NCBI RefSeq assembly: GCF_023336905.1
Contig: NZ_JAMBLS010000006.1
Location: 62,001 to 126,000, forward strand
Direction of reading: 5' to 3'
Origin: Bacteroides sp. ET71
GTDB taxonomy: Bacteria > Bacteroidota > Bacteroidia > Bacteroidales > Bacteroidaceae
DNA length: 64,000 nt
Part shown: positions 7,486-16,593 of the stretch, piece after piece
Position numbering within the stretch: position 1 is the first letter of the stretch
How the letters are laid out: each line of letters begins with the position of its first letter
Translations under genes and position numbers: made by a program
Notes under the pieces: generated by a model
Seen by the model: only the letters and a program-made list of their open reading frames with translations
Databases searched by the model: none
Told to the model about the DNA's origin: nothing

Positions 7486-9186
7486 TTGTCCTGCTCCATC
7501 ATGGACGACGGCCCCGATGCCCTCTCCCTGCAAGACGGCAGCACGGCGCAAGTGGCCTTCACCCTGAAACTGGACAAGGCACAGCCCGCCACGCGCACCA
7601 CGCGGGGCGACAACTACCCAAACAAACCCGGCACCGACTATGAGAACCGCATAGACCAACTGCAAGTAGTGCTCTACAGCACCGACGGCAACAACGCCGC
7701 CTACCCCCTGTACAACCTGTGGCAGGAAACCTCGTCCACCCAAGAGGGCGGGCAAGACACCTATACCTTTGTGGGCAGCATTGACACCAACGATGCCGAC
7801 AGCCCCCAGGCAGGCACGTACAAGATTATGGTATTTGCCAACTGTGGAGAAATGAGCGACTACGCATTCGATGGCATCGACGAATTGCTTTTCAACTATC
7901 GTTATGACGACGCAACCCATACACCTACTACCGCCATCCCCATGTGGGGCGTGACCACCGCCGAGTTGACCCTAAAGCCCGGCGAACGCCAGACGCTGGA
8001 CAACGGCATCGACCTGCTGCGCGCCGTGGCGAAGATAGAAGTCGTGCTGGGCGACACCCCCGCGACGGAATACACCATCACCGACATCACCCTCAACCAC
8101 CGCAACACCACGGGCTACTGCCTGCCCTACGGATGGAGCACTGTCGGCAAGACTACGGACCTGGAGCGCGAAGGCAACACGCCCGCCTCCTTCCACCCCT
8201 ATGCCTCTTTGGCATCAAGCGCAGGAAATTTCGCCGTAGCAGATAACAAACTATCCGCCGCCTACTACCTCCCCGAATACGCAAAGTCCGACGCCAATCC
8301 CGCCCAACTGACCATCACCCTGGCCAAGGACGGCAACAAGACCAAAGACTACACCCTCGACCTGAAAGGCTACACCACCGACAACGGCGGCTACTACGAC
8401 CTGGTGCGCAACCACATCTACCGCTACACCATCACCGGCGTGCAGGACGGGACACTGACGGTGCAATACCTCGTACTGCCTTGGGAACTGGTGAGCACCG
8501 AGACCGGCTGGCCGGGAGAAAACAATGTCGTTTTCTACCAACTGCTGCCCTCCGGCGGAGAAAGCGGTAACTATCAGAAAGGCGATGCCGATGCCGTGTA
8601 CGGTGTCCTGTCATACCCCCGCTATGCTGATGGCGAAGAAAACACCGTGTTGCGTAGCGGCAAGCCCGGCGCACGCTTCCAGTTCACCTTGTCGAAGCCG
8701 GACGGCGTGGTTTGGACAGCGCATTTGTCGAACACGGAAGACTTCGAGTTCTCTTATTCCGAGGATAACGGACAGCACATGGTGAGCACCGGCATCTCGC
8801 GTGACGAGCCATACTACATCCAAATCAATCCCAAACACCCTTGGACTGTCTGGCCGGAAGATGCAGAAACATCAACCGACTTCGACGCCCGTCTGACTGA
8901 GTACGGACAAAGGTGGGAAACGGAACAGACCGTACCCTCCACCTACTTCTACATCACCGCCTCCCTGGACGGCGAGCATGAAGTAGAGCTGAATATCAAC
9001 CCCACCTCAGATAACTCGACCTCGCTCTACAAAGAAGGCCGCCGCTTCCCCGGAACCGACACACGCATCTGGATTCGCCAGCTCCGGGCTGTCCAGGGAT
9101 GGGGTTTCGTACAACTGGCACAGAACGTCGACCCCACCTCGCCCGACTTCAAGTGGTGGCGAGTAAATCCTTATTGGGGGAATTAA
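7348..9186 (+). CDS. Large fimbrillin-like lipoprotein with repeat-encoded signal peptide
   Basis: 612 residues. A long polar N-region of about 35 residues precedes the hydrophobic core FFILNSSFFILLSC, whose LLSC forms a lipobox (Cys49). The core is translated from the right arm of the palindromic element at 7319-7485. Then QPATRTTRGD (Arg83/Arg86) offers a trypsin-like maturation site. Residues about 90-385 are an Mfa-like beta domain (KIEVVLGDTPATEYTITDI; VRNHIYRYTITGV; LPWELV). Residues about 395-612 are an extra beta domain ending IWIRQLRAVQGWGFVQL and WWRVNPYWGN. It is probably an accessory or near-tip subunit. The ATG at 7348 fits best but starts within the repeat, so the true start is uncertain. 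Confidence 0.7.
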   Translation: MKDETMRQNTSYIAWTVEKLRTLCKARKVLSASTRFFILNSSFFILLSCSIMDDGPDALSLQDGSTAQVAFTLKLDKAQPATRTTRGDNYPNKPGTDYENRIDQLQVVLYSTDGNNAAYPLYNLWQETSSTQEGGQDTYTFVGSIDTNDADSPQAGTYKIMVFANCGEMSDYAFDGIDELLFNYRYDDATHTPTTAIPMWGVTTAELTLKPGERQTLDNGIDLLRAVAKIEVVLGDTPATEYTITDITLNHRNTTGYCLPYGWSTVGKTTDLEREGNTPASFHPYASLASSAGNFAVADNKLSAAYYLPEYAKSDANPAQLTITLAKDGNKTKDYTLDLKGYTTDNGGYYDLVRNHIYRYTITGVQDGTLTVQYLVLPWELVSTETGWPGENNVVFYQLLPSGGESGNYQKGDADAVYGVLSYPRYADGEENTVLRSGKPGARFQFTLSKPDGVVWTAHLSNTEDFEFSYSEDNGQHMVSTGISRDEPYYIQINPKHPWTVWPEDAETSTDFDARLTEYGQRWETEQTVPSTYFYITASLDGEHEVELNINPTSDNSTSLYKEGRRFPGTDTRIWIRQLRAVQGWGFVQLAQNVDPTSPDFKWWRVNPYWGN

Positions 9187-9189
9187 ACA

Positions 9190-10353
9190 ATGAAGAAGAC
9201 AATCGCACATATCATCCTGTTCTTGTCGGCCCTGCCATGGCTTGCCGCCTGCACCGACCAAAGCCTGCCCGCCTCTCCCGCGCCGGAGTCGGGACGGGTC
9301 GTCATAGCCTACACCATCGCCGGAGCACAAACCCGTGCCACAGAAGAAGACGGTTGGAACGAAGGCTGGAACGAAAACCTGGTCAAGAGCCTCTACCTGC
9401 TCGTCATGCGGGGAACAGAAGTCAAAGTGCACGGCCCTTACAACGAGGATTACACCGACCCGCAAAACGGAATGTATGAGACATTGGAGACCGACCTCAG
9501 CGTGGCCGACATCGCCGGGTGCGATTCCGTCTACCTGGTGGCCAACTGCCCGTCTGTGGCCAATATCACCACCGTGCAGGAGTTGCAGCGGGCCATCATC
9601 CATCCCACGGCAGACAGCGGCGACCCCACCCTCACCTACAACGACAAGCAAAGGCTCTTCGCCATGGACGCTAAAGGCAGCATCGCCACCGACGCCGACA
9701 ACAACATGACCCTGACCTTCGACCTGGTGCGCGCCGCAGCCAAGATACGCCTGACCATCTCGTCGCAGGAAGGTACAATTAACATCCCAGAGGACATCAC
9801 CTACCGGGCCTGCAACTTCGCCACCTCCACACACCTACTGGCTGCCATGGAAACCTACGACAACCTCTCCTCATGGACGAACGACGAAACTTTCATACCG
9901 GTTAATAACGAGCAAATAAGCCTGAAAGATAACATCTACCAAGGCATCGTCTTCTACTCTTATCCCAACGACTGGTTCGACACAAGCAGAATAACGAAAG
10001 ACGGCGACAACTATGTCATAGAAGACATGCACACCTCCCCGCCCATCTTATACGAGCGACAGACTTACATCCTGATATGTGCTCCCTACAAAGGCGTGGA
10101 AGGTTATTACAAAATCCCCGTCAACCACCAGTTGCCGGATGACAGTGACCAGACTTCCTTCACGGAAAACGAGTACAAGAACGAGATACGCCCGCTCTAC
10201 CGCCTGGAACGCAACCATTTCTACGACATCAGCGTAACCATAGACCTGCCCGGCGGCCCGATAGAAGACCCCGTTATACCGTACTTCAGCATCTGCATTA
10301 AAGACTGGATAGAAGGCGGTGATTACACACTGTCTCCCGACGACTTCGTATAA
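9190..10353 (+). CDS. Fimbrial accessory lipoprotein, Mfa-like
   Basis: 387 residues, starting only three bases after the preceding stop codon, so translation is probably coupled. Lipobox LAAC (Cys21) is followed by GAQTRATEED with Arg49 as likely protease maturation site. The middle contains LYLLVMRGTEVKVHGPY, VYLVANCPSV and VRAAAKIRLTISS, a pattern shared with Mfa/FimB-like beta-sandwich subunits. The end, ERNHFYDISVTIDLPGGPIE then CIKDWIEGGDYTL, matches the C-terminal strands of fimbrial accessory proteins. An adaptor or minor-subunit role is inferred from position between the anchor and the tip candidates. Confidence 0.7.
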   Translation: MKKTIAHIILFLSALPWLAACTDQSLPASPAPESGRVVIAYTIAGAQTRATEEDGWNEGWNENLVKSLYLLVMRGTEVKVHGPYNEDYTDPQNGMYETLETDLSVADIAGCDSVYLVANCPSVANITTVQELQRAIIHPTADSGDPTLTYNDKQRLFAMDAKGSIATDADNNMTLTFDLVRAAAKIRLTISSQEGTINIPEDITYRACNFATSTHLLAAMETYDNLSSWTNDETFIPVNNEQISLKDNIYQGIVFYSYPNDWFDTSRITKDGDNYVIEDMHTSPPILYERQTYILICAPYKGVEGYYKIPVNHQLPDDSDQTSFTENEYKNEIRPLYRLERNHFYDISVTIDLPGGPIEDPVIPYFSICIKDWIEGGDYTLSPDDFV

Positions 10354-10370
10354 CTTAAACTGACACAATA

Positions 10371-11375
10371 ATGAAAGCAACAACATACAACATAATCACC
10401 CTTTTCAGCCTGTTGACCCTCTTCTTGGTGTCGACAAGCTGCACAGACGAATTGGCCACCGCCACCGGGCGCACGACCGACAATCAGACACCCCGCTTCG
10501 TCATCCGCGCCAACAGTCCTCAGACCCGCGTCAGCTACGGCAGCATCACCCAATCCACTTTTGAAAAAGGTGACGTACTGGGTGCCTTCGTACTCGACCA
10601 AGACGACAACATAGTCATTAACTCCAGCGCCAACATCACCTACTCGAACATCCAATACCGAGTGACAGGCAGCGAAGACGGCGCCCAAACCTTGCAACCC
10701 GTCCTTGCCCAAGATACCCTGCCCTATGGGGTTGGCACCTATCGCTACATCTTCTACTACCCTTTCCGCGAAGGCACCACATATAACAACGTCACCCACA
10801 CCGTGCAGACCGACCAGACCACCCCGCACCTCTATGAGCTGTCCGACTTACTGTGGGACGTAGCACATCCGTCATCCACCGCCGGCACCGACGCACAACC
10901 CGTGGTAAATGTGAAGATGGACCACGCCATGAGCAACATCGTGCTGGAAGTGCCCCAAGAGATGATGTCAGCCGAAGCCTCCCTTGCCTGGATGCTGAAC
11001 ATCAAAATCATGGTATCCGGCATCAGCCTCGCGGCTCAAAGTCTTTCTGATCTGGAAGGTACGTATGGAATTGCCGAAACCGTCAATGCCGAGACCATTG
11101 ACATGTGGCGGTTCGGAACAAGGACGTTGGACAATCAAGAGATGGCTCAATTCCGCATTGCCATCCCGGCACAAGAGTTCCGCAATGGAACCGCGATGTT
11201 CCGCATACAAACAAAAGAGGGGGAGATGGCAACATACACCGCCAATTTTACAGGCAACGGTGTGTCCTTCGAGCCCGGTAAATACTACCTTTTCACCGTG
11301 ACCGAAACCGGCTTGCGCTTCCGCGGGCTGATAAAAGACTTAAAAGATGGAGGAGACTACTATTATGAATACTAA
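10371..11375 (+). CDS. Fimbrillin family lipoprotein (Mfa_like_1)
   Basis: 334 residues with lipobox STSC (Cys24) and the family landmark SPQTRVSYG (Arg53), then STFEKGDVLGAFVLDQ. FEKGD-x-(I/L/V)G is a hallmark of the Mfa_like_1 fimbrillin family. LLWDVAHPSS near residue 160 recurs almost unchanged in the protein at 12685 (LLWDVAQDQT), showing the two are paralogues. KMDHAMSNIVLEV then begins the second beta-sandwich, and FEPGKYYLFTVTETGL ends it. It overlaps the next gene by 11 bases. A minor shaft or tip-adaptor role is inferred. Confidence 0.75.
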   Translation: MKATTYNIITLFSLLTLFLVSTSCTDELATATGRTTDNQTPRFVIRANSPQTRVSYGSITQSTFEKGDVLGAFVLDQDDNIVINSSANITYSNIQYRVTGSEDGAQTLQPVLAQDTLPYGVGTYRYIFYYPFREGTTYNNVTHTVQTDQTTPHLYELSDLLWDVAHPSSTAGTDAQPVVNVKMDHAMSNIVLEVPQEMMSAEASLAWMLNIKIMVSGISLAAQSLSDLEGTYGIAETVNAETIDMWRFGTRTLDNQEMAQFRIAIPAQEFRNGTAMFRIQTKEGEMATYTANFTGNGVSFEPGKYYLFTVTETGLRFRGLIKDLKDGGDYYYEY

Positions 11376-12666
11376 ATATCTGGCCACACGCATCGCCTCG
11401 TGCCTGCTCGGACTGCTCTGCCTGGCGGGCTGCACCGAGCAAGAACTGCCCGTCACACCGCCCGCCGGACAAGGACAAGGGTTGTGCTTCGCCGTGAAGC
11501 AGGCCGATACGAAAATGAACTACGACAATGTACGCTCCGACTTCGAAGCCGGCGACACCATCGGTTGCGTCATCACGGTAGGCGGCACGTATCAGGCCAA
11601 CTCAGCCTGGCATTACAATGCCGACAATGGAATGTTGATACTCGACTATATCTGGGGAACTAAGCAGGATCAATGGGGTAATCCGGGAAACACACTGACA
11701 CGCGTATCGCACAACGACAACACTAACAACACGCTCATTTCACGCGATAATGACGCAGAAGGAACCACTGGCTTCATCAGCCTGCTGCGGGGAGGAACAT
11801 ACAATTTCTATTTCTATTATCCGTACATAGCCAACGACTTGATAAGAGAAGACATCTACCAAGCCATTGACAAATACACAGAAGACAAAAGCACTGTTTT
11901 CTACAGAGAGTTGCAATACCCCAACGCCGCAACGAACAGTAACCTGCAATACACCACGAATCAATGGGGAGGAGAAGCCACATTAACCAAAAATAATTGG
12001 AACAGCTTCGCTACCGTAAACTATACAAGCGGGGAAGCCTATACCGAGAATAAGGCACCAAGATATAACTGGCAGGCTTTCCCCTGCTTCGCCAACCACA
12101 CCCAAGCAAACAAGGCCCAAATCAACAACAGCGACTTCCTCTGGGTAAAGCGCACCGACATCACGTCTGCCTCCAACCAGACCGTCAACCTCGTTTTCCA
12201 AAAGATGATGGCCACGATAGAAGTGGTCAGCGACACGCCATTGGCCGATGTCTATTTTCAAGCCCAAGAGGACGAGAGCTTGCGAAGAGGGAAAAAAATC
12301 GACCTCAGCACGGGAGATATGACAGATCATGAAACCTCGGACGCATGGGATGCTACACCAGGGGAAAGGAAACCTTATTTCGCCGCCAGCGAACAAATCC
12401 AGCCTTACAACAACTCCGCCGATGGCACCGACTACCGCCTAGTGCTCCCTGCGCAGGACGCCTTCCTTTGCAACCTGCACTTCACACTGAACGGCAGGGT
12501 CCACACCATAGACCTCTCCGACAACATCAGCAACTTGTCGGAAGGCACGCTCTACATCATCCACATCAACCGCAGAGGTGAAACGACCCTCGAAATCGTG
12601 GACTGGGAAAACGAGCACTACGAGATTCTAGACCCCGACACCAATGCCGAAACCGTAAACCACTGA
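11365..12666 (+). CDS. Fimbrillin family lipoprotein with Thr-Lys in place of Thr-Arg
   Basis: 433 residues from the ATG at 11365, which lies inside the last codons of the previous gene; GGAGG about ten bases upstream supports it over an in-frame ATG at 11347. Lipobox LAGC (Cys23). SDFEAGDTIGCVITVGG is the Mfa_like_1 motif. At the usual maturation position it reads QADTKMNYDN, with Lys50 instead of Arg. YNFYFYYPYIAND, FQKMMATIEVVSDTPL and YRLVLPAQDAFLCNLHFTL fit the two beta-sandwich domains, and EGTLYIIHINRRGETTLEI the C-terminal strands. A minor fimbrial subunit is the best guess. Confidence 0.72.
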   Translation: MNTKYLATRIASCLLGLLCLAGCTEQELPVTPPAGQGQGLCFAVKQADTKMNYDNVRSDFEAGDTIGCVITVGGTYQANSAWHYNADNGMLILDYIWGTKQDQWGNPGNTLTRVSHNDNTNNTLISRDNDAEGTTGFISLLRGGTYNFYFYYPYIANDLIREDIYQAIDKYTEDKSTVFYRELQYPNAATNSNLQYTTNQWGGEATLTKNNWNSFATVNYTSGEAYTENKAPRYNWQAFPCFANHTQANKAQINNSDFLWVKRTDITSASNQTVNLVFQKMMATIEVVSDTPLADVYFQAQEDESLRRGKKIDLSTGDMTDHETSDAWDATPGERKPYFAASEQIQPYNNSADGTDYRLVLPAQDAFLCNLHFTLNGRVHTIDLSDNISNLSEGTLYIIHINRRGETTLEIVDWENEHYEILDPDTNAETVNH

Positions 12667-12684
12667 ACCTAGAAAACAACGCTT

Positions 12685-15378
12685 ATGAAACGAAACATCC
12701 TCATATCCCTCCTCACACTGGCCGCCCTGCTGACCGCTTGCACGGACGACCCGTTTGAAACGCCCAGCTCCGCCAACGGCGACCCCGTCGTCCCCGAAGG
12801 CTACTACTTCGTGCTGGACGGTGTCCTCCCCCAAGGCAGCGCGCAAACCCGCGTGGCCTACACGGACATTAACCACTCCTACTTCGAAGAGGGCGACCGC
12901 GTGGGCATTTACGCCATTGACGACGAAGGAAAACGCATCACCGACGCACCAGCCAACGCCCCATACCGCGTGACGAACGTCACCGACATAAGCACGGGCG
13001 TCACACGCCAAGTGCTGGAAAATGTAAACCCCGGCCAGGAAATGCCACGTGGACACCGCTACGTCATCTATTACCCCTACGACCGCAACATGACGTTCGA
13101 ACGTTTACGAAACCTGACCCACCGTGTGCAGCAGAACCAACATACCGCTCCTACAGCAGCCGAAAATCTGACGGCCTACGAGCAATCCGACCTGCTTTGG
13201 GACGTAGCACAAGACCAGACAGCCACCGACGAAACCACCCACTACGTCAAGATCCGCATGGACCACGCCATGGCCAACATCATCCTGAACGTCAGCGAAG
13301 AATACCTGGCCGCAGGTTCGTATGAAAAAGGATACGAAGTATATGTAGTCAATACCCCCAACCGCGCCGATGGCATCAACCTGACCCTCAGCCTGGACTA
13401 CCAAGATGCGGAAGGAAACCCTTGGAGGTATAACACCAGCAGGACATCTTCCACGTTCTCCGGCATCAAAATGTGGTACACAGGCCTCTCCACCTCGGGC
13501 GACCTGCAGTTCCGCGCAGCCATTCCTGCCTGCCAGACCATTCCCGCAGGAACCGCCTTCCTCCAAATACAAGACCCGGACGGAACCGACAAGCAATTCC
13601 AACTAAAGTCCAACTTGTCCCTGCGTCCCGGCAAGAACTACATCTTCACTATCCGCCAGACTACCCCCGAGGGTCCCGTCATCCCCGACATGACCGACGA
13701 TGACTCCTGGGTGCTCGACGTCCTCGACCCCGAAACGGGCGAGCCGGTAGGGCTGCTGTGCAGGGAGTATTTGCGGTATCAACCGGGAAATAATACCTCT
13801 ATTGATGAAAGGACAGGCAAAGTAGCAACAAACGGGAAACTATACATACATTCCCAAGCATGGGTATTCTATAATCTTAAACCTGGAACAACCATTCCGG
13901 ACTTGAATCAAGGAACAGTATTGAGGTTTATTTATGATATACATTTATCTCATAATACCAGCTACCAGGCTGCACGTTCTATGTGGCCACTTCCACACCG
14001 TCAAAAAGACATAAGCTCTACACACCAAGGGTTATTTACTCCAGAACATGGATTTGAGTGGACAATGCTAAAAAATGAAGAAGGATATTATTATGGAATC
14101 AGCGCAAGTAAAATAACAGATAAAAGTACTTCGCCCGTATGGGACTTAACAGATGGAACAACTAAGGAAGAAATGGAAAAAGAACTGGCAGAAACCAATT
14201 ACTACATGCACGGTGGACGCATCACGTGGGACGGTTCTAACAACCAAATATCTGATTTTACCCAACTACCTGAAAATGTTTATCGCCCAACCAATTCTGA
14301 TGCCAAAACTTACGGACACATCGCCATTGACGGCCAAGGAAACGCATTTGTCAGCTATGCCCCTCTGCAAGGTACAGAAACACATAAAGATAAAGAAGGG
14401 AATAAAATAGGTTTTTTAAATCCTCATTATCTAATAGATAGAAGAATGAAATCGGATGGTACCATCGAAACTAACCAGTATCCCTTGGTTAAAATCGGAT
14501 ACAACCAATTCTGGATATCCAAATCCTTGCGCACAACCACATTAACAGATGGGACAGAACTCATTTGCTATAACAAAAAAGGTGATGAGAATAATCCTAA
14601 ACCAGCCGAAGTGAACTTCACATACAATAGCGATGGTGAACTTCTTGATATGGGATATATCTATATGGTTGAAAAAGATGTAGATGCAGGTAACAATACT
14701 ACAAGAAATTATGATCCATACAATGATCCAATTGAAATGCAAGGAGTAGGAAGAGCTTTTCGTCCAAGTCCATTATATAATACGGTAGCTATTTCTAATG
14801 AAAAGTTTATTCCACGCTCTGAAGATGCTAATACGTACTACATTATGCCTGATAAAGATGACATTGAAACGTTAGAAAAATACTATGGTCCATTCTTTAC
14901 AGCCAAGTTATGGACCAGGCAGGTCGCAGAGATGTCAGACTTCAATGAATTTGCTTATGATAAATATACAGCACTGACCAAAGGAGAAATATACCACGAC
15001 GGCATTGCTTTTTCAGCCAATGTCAGTGGTTTAAATTTACACGCGATAGGATATTCTTCCGTCGGAAATGGTCCTAACGATGCAGGAGGCTCATCATGTA
15101 TAATTTTAAAATCCAATAATGACAACAATATATGCTATATGAAGATTGCCAGTTATCAACCTTGGGATTCTAGTAACCAAACAGCATTTCTTTTTACAGA
15201 AGAGTATAGCTGGGCTCCAGCACGCACGACCCAGTTTTTCGCCCAGGTTCGTCTATTCATGAAATACCGTAACCAGACAGACAATAGTTTTTCCATCACC
15301 ACGTCCACCCGCTCCGTTTCGGGCAGTGCCCCGGCCGAGAGCCGCAATGTATATATCCCCATACAAGCCATAGACTGA
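12685..15378 (+). CDS. Probable fimbrial tip adhesin: fimbrillin domain plus AT-rich variable module
   Basis: 897 residues, last gene of the operon. Lipobox LTAC (Cys19), SAQTRVAYTD (Arg56), YFEEGDRVGIYAID (Mfa_like_1 motif), LLWDVAQDQT and MDHAMANIILNV form a normal fimbrillin N-terminus to about residue 365, ending RPGKNYIFTIRQTTPEG. The following 500 residues match no family I know and are rich in aromatic and polar residues. Base composition drops there: I count 41/60 G+C at 12721-12780, 20/60 at 14041-14100 and 39/60 at 15301-15360. The module (about 13790-15290) is thus bounded by GC-rich sequence on both sides. A long non-fimbrillin C-terminus at the operon end suggests the receptor-binding tip protein. 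Confidence 0.7.
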   Translation: MKRNILISLLTLAALLTACTDDPFETPSSANGDPVVPEGYYFVLDGVLPQGSAQTRVAYTDINHSYFEEGDRVGIYAIDDEGKRITDAPANAPYRVTNVTDISTGVTRQVLENVNPGQEMPRGHRYVIYYPYDRNMTFERLRNLTHRVQQNQHTAPTAAENLTAYEQSDLLWDVAQDQTATDETTHYVKIRMDHAMANIILNVSEEYLAAGSYEKGYEVYVVNTPNRADGINLTLSLDYQDAEGNPWRYNTSRTSSTFSGIKMWYTGLSTSGDLQFRAAIPACQTIPAGTAFLQIQDPDGTDKQFQLKSNLSLRPGKNYIFTIRQTTPEGPVIPDMTDDDSWVLDVLDPETGEPVGLLCREYLRYQPGNNTSIDERTGKVATNGKLYIHSQAWVFYNLKPGTTIPDLNQGTVLRFIYDIHLSHNTSYQAARSMWPLPHRQKDISSTHQGLFTPEHGFEWTMLKNEEGYYYGISASKITDKSTSPVWDLTDGTTKEEMEKELAETNYYMHGGRITWDGSNNQISDFTQLPENVYRPTNSDAKTYGHIAIDGQGNAFVSYAPLQGTETHKDKEGNKIGFLNPHYLIDRRMKSDGTIETNQYPLVKIGYNQFWISKSLRTTTLTDGTELICYNKKGDENNPKPAEVNFTYNSDGELLDMGYIYMVEKDVDAGNNTTRNYDPYNDPIEMQGVGRAFRPSPLYNTVAISNEKFIPRSEDANTYYIMPDKDDIETLEKYYGPFFTAKLWTRQVAEMSDFNEFAYDKYTALTKGEIYHDGIAFSANVSGLNLHAIGYSSVGNGPNDAGGSSCIILKSNNDNNICYMKIASYQPWDSSNQTAFLFTEEYSWAPARTTQFFAQVRLFMKYRNQTDNSFSITTSTRSVSGSAPAESRNVYIPIQAID

Positions 15379-15430
15379 TAGCTTGTATATACCTTTCGTG
15401 AGAAAGGACGTTTGTTTGTTTTGTTTGCAT

Positions 15431-15475
15431 CCCCTCCCCTTTGTCCAGTGGAACGAAGAGGGAGGGGACTTTTTT
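15431..15475 (+). terminator. Rho-independent terminator of the fimbrial operon
   Basis: CCCCTCCC (15431-15438) pairs with GGGAGGGG (15460-15467), followed by AC and six T residues. It lies about 50 bases after the stop codon of the last fimbrial gene. Confidence 0.85.
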
Positions 15476-15542
15476 ATGCGCGGCCACCGGAGTTCCACTG
15501 AGTCCGCTGCAGGAATAACAAAAAAGTATTAGCATCCAGACA

Positions 15543-15573
15543 CTTGCCTTTTTCTGGAAAATCCATAACTTTG
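15543..15573 (+). promoter_or_regulatory. Promoter of the nuclease / dikinase-like pair
   Basis: CTTG at 15543-15546 (one base off TTTG), a 19-base spacer and TAACTTTG at 15566-15573 match the Bacteroides consensus. Initiation near 15580 would leave a leader of about 57 bases before the ATG at 15637. Confidence 0.65.
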
Positions 15574-15636
15574 CAAAAGAAAAGCCGGGCATCGTGCACG
15601 ACAACATTTTATTCCACCTATAAAAAGACTACTGAT

Positions 15637-16590
15637 ATGAAAGACAACCTGATAAGCTTCGATTGGGCCATGAAACGGCTGCTGCGGGACAAAAGCAACT
15701 ACGTGGTACTGGAAGGCTTCCTCTCTACCTTGCTGGGAGAAGACCTGCGCATCAAACGCTTCCTGGAAAGCGAAGCCAACCAAACGGACGCCTCCGACAA
15801 ATTCAACCGGGCCGATATGCTGGTGGAGGACAGCCGTGGCCGCCTGCTCATCGTCGAGGTGCAGAACAACCGCGAACTGGATTACTTCCACCGCATGCTC
15901 TACGGCGTATCCAAAACCATCTCCGAATACATCAACTTGGGCGATGATTACGACAAGGTGCGCAAGGTCTACTCCATCAACATCGTCTACTTCGACCTGG
16001 GGCAAGGAGAAGACTACGTTTATCACGGGAAAACAGAGTTCCGGGGACTACATAACCCACAAGACATCCTGAAACTGTCCGTCCGGCAGCGCGAGATGTT
16101 CGTGGGCAAGGAAGCAGGAGACATCTTCCCCGAATACTACGTGCTTCGCGTGAACGACTTCGACAAAGTAGCCAAGACCCCCCTGGACGAATGGGTGCAA
16201 TTCCTCAAGACAGGAAAGATTGACAGTAGCGCCACTGCCAAAGGCCTGCCCGAAGCCCGGGAACGCCTGCGTGTAGACTCCCTGCCCGACACGGAAAAGC
16301 AAGCTTACTATCGCGACATGGAGGCTTTACGCTACCAGCGCAGCGTCATCAAAACCGGATGGTACGAAGGACGGGCTGACGGCTTGGCAGAAGGAAGAGC
16401 AGAAGGACGGAAAGAAGGCATTGAAAAAGGACGGAAAGAAGGCATTGAAAAAGGACGGAAAGAAGGTATTGAAGAAGGCAAGCAAGCCAATGCCCGGGAA
16501 ACTGCCCAAAGGATGAAAGCCTTAGGACTGCCCGTCGAAACCATTGCCCAAGTGACCCAATTATCCCCCCAAGAAATAGAGAAAATGTAA
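15637..16590 (+). CDS. Rpn/PD-(D/E)XK family nuclease
   Basis: 317 residues. LISFDWAMKRLLRDKSNYVV followed by LLGEDLRIKRFLESEANQ is the start typical of the PDDEXK_2 family (Rpn-like recombination-promoting nucleases and related 'transposases'). The catalytic core is visible as NRADMLVED (Asp near 59) and LLIVEVQNN (Glu-Val-Gln near 73-76, the usual Glu-x-Gln/Lys variant). The C-terminus is a charged helix with in-frame 24-bp repeats coding GRKEGIEK, common in this family and prone to length variation. The ATG at 15637 is chosen because it starts the family's N-terminus and lies after the predicted promoter. The next gene starts three bases after the stop, so the two are co-transcribed. Confidence 0.8.
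   Translation: MKDNLISFDWAMKRLLRDKSNYVVLEGFLSTLLGEDLRIKRFLESEANQTDASDKFNRADMLVEDSRGRLLIVEVQNNRELDYFHRMLYGVSKTISEYINLGDDYDKVRKVYSINIVYFDLGQGEDYVYHGKTEFRGLHNPQDILKLSVRQREMFVGKEAGDIFPEYYVLRVNDFDKVAKTPLDEWVQFLKTGKIDSSATAKGLPEARERLRVDSLPDTEKQAYYRDMEALRYQRSVIKTGWYEGRADGLAEGRAEGRKEGIEKGRKEGIEKGRKEGIEEGKQANARETAQRMKALGLPVETIAQVTQLSPQEIEKM
16405..16476 (+). repeat. Three in-frame 24-bp direct repeats
   Basis: Units begin GGACGGAAAGAAGG at 16405, 16429 and 16453 and end ATTGAAAAA or ATTGAAGAA. Each codes for GRKEGIEK/E. Slippage would add or remove eight residues without a frameshift. Confidence 0.9.
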
Positions 16591-16593
16591 AGT

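Noticed and set aside
15637-16590. Transposon-encoded transposase
   Set aside because: Family members are often named transposases, but no terminal inverted repeats or target duplication frame this gene, so it is described as a nuclease.
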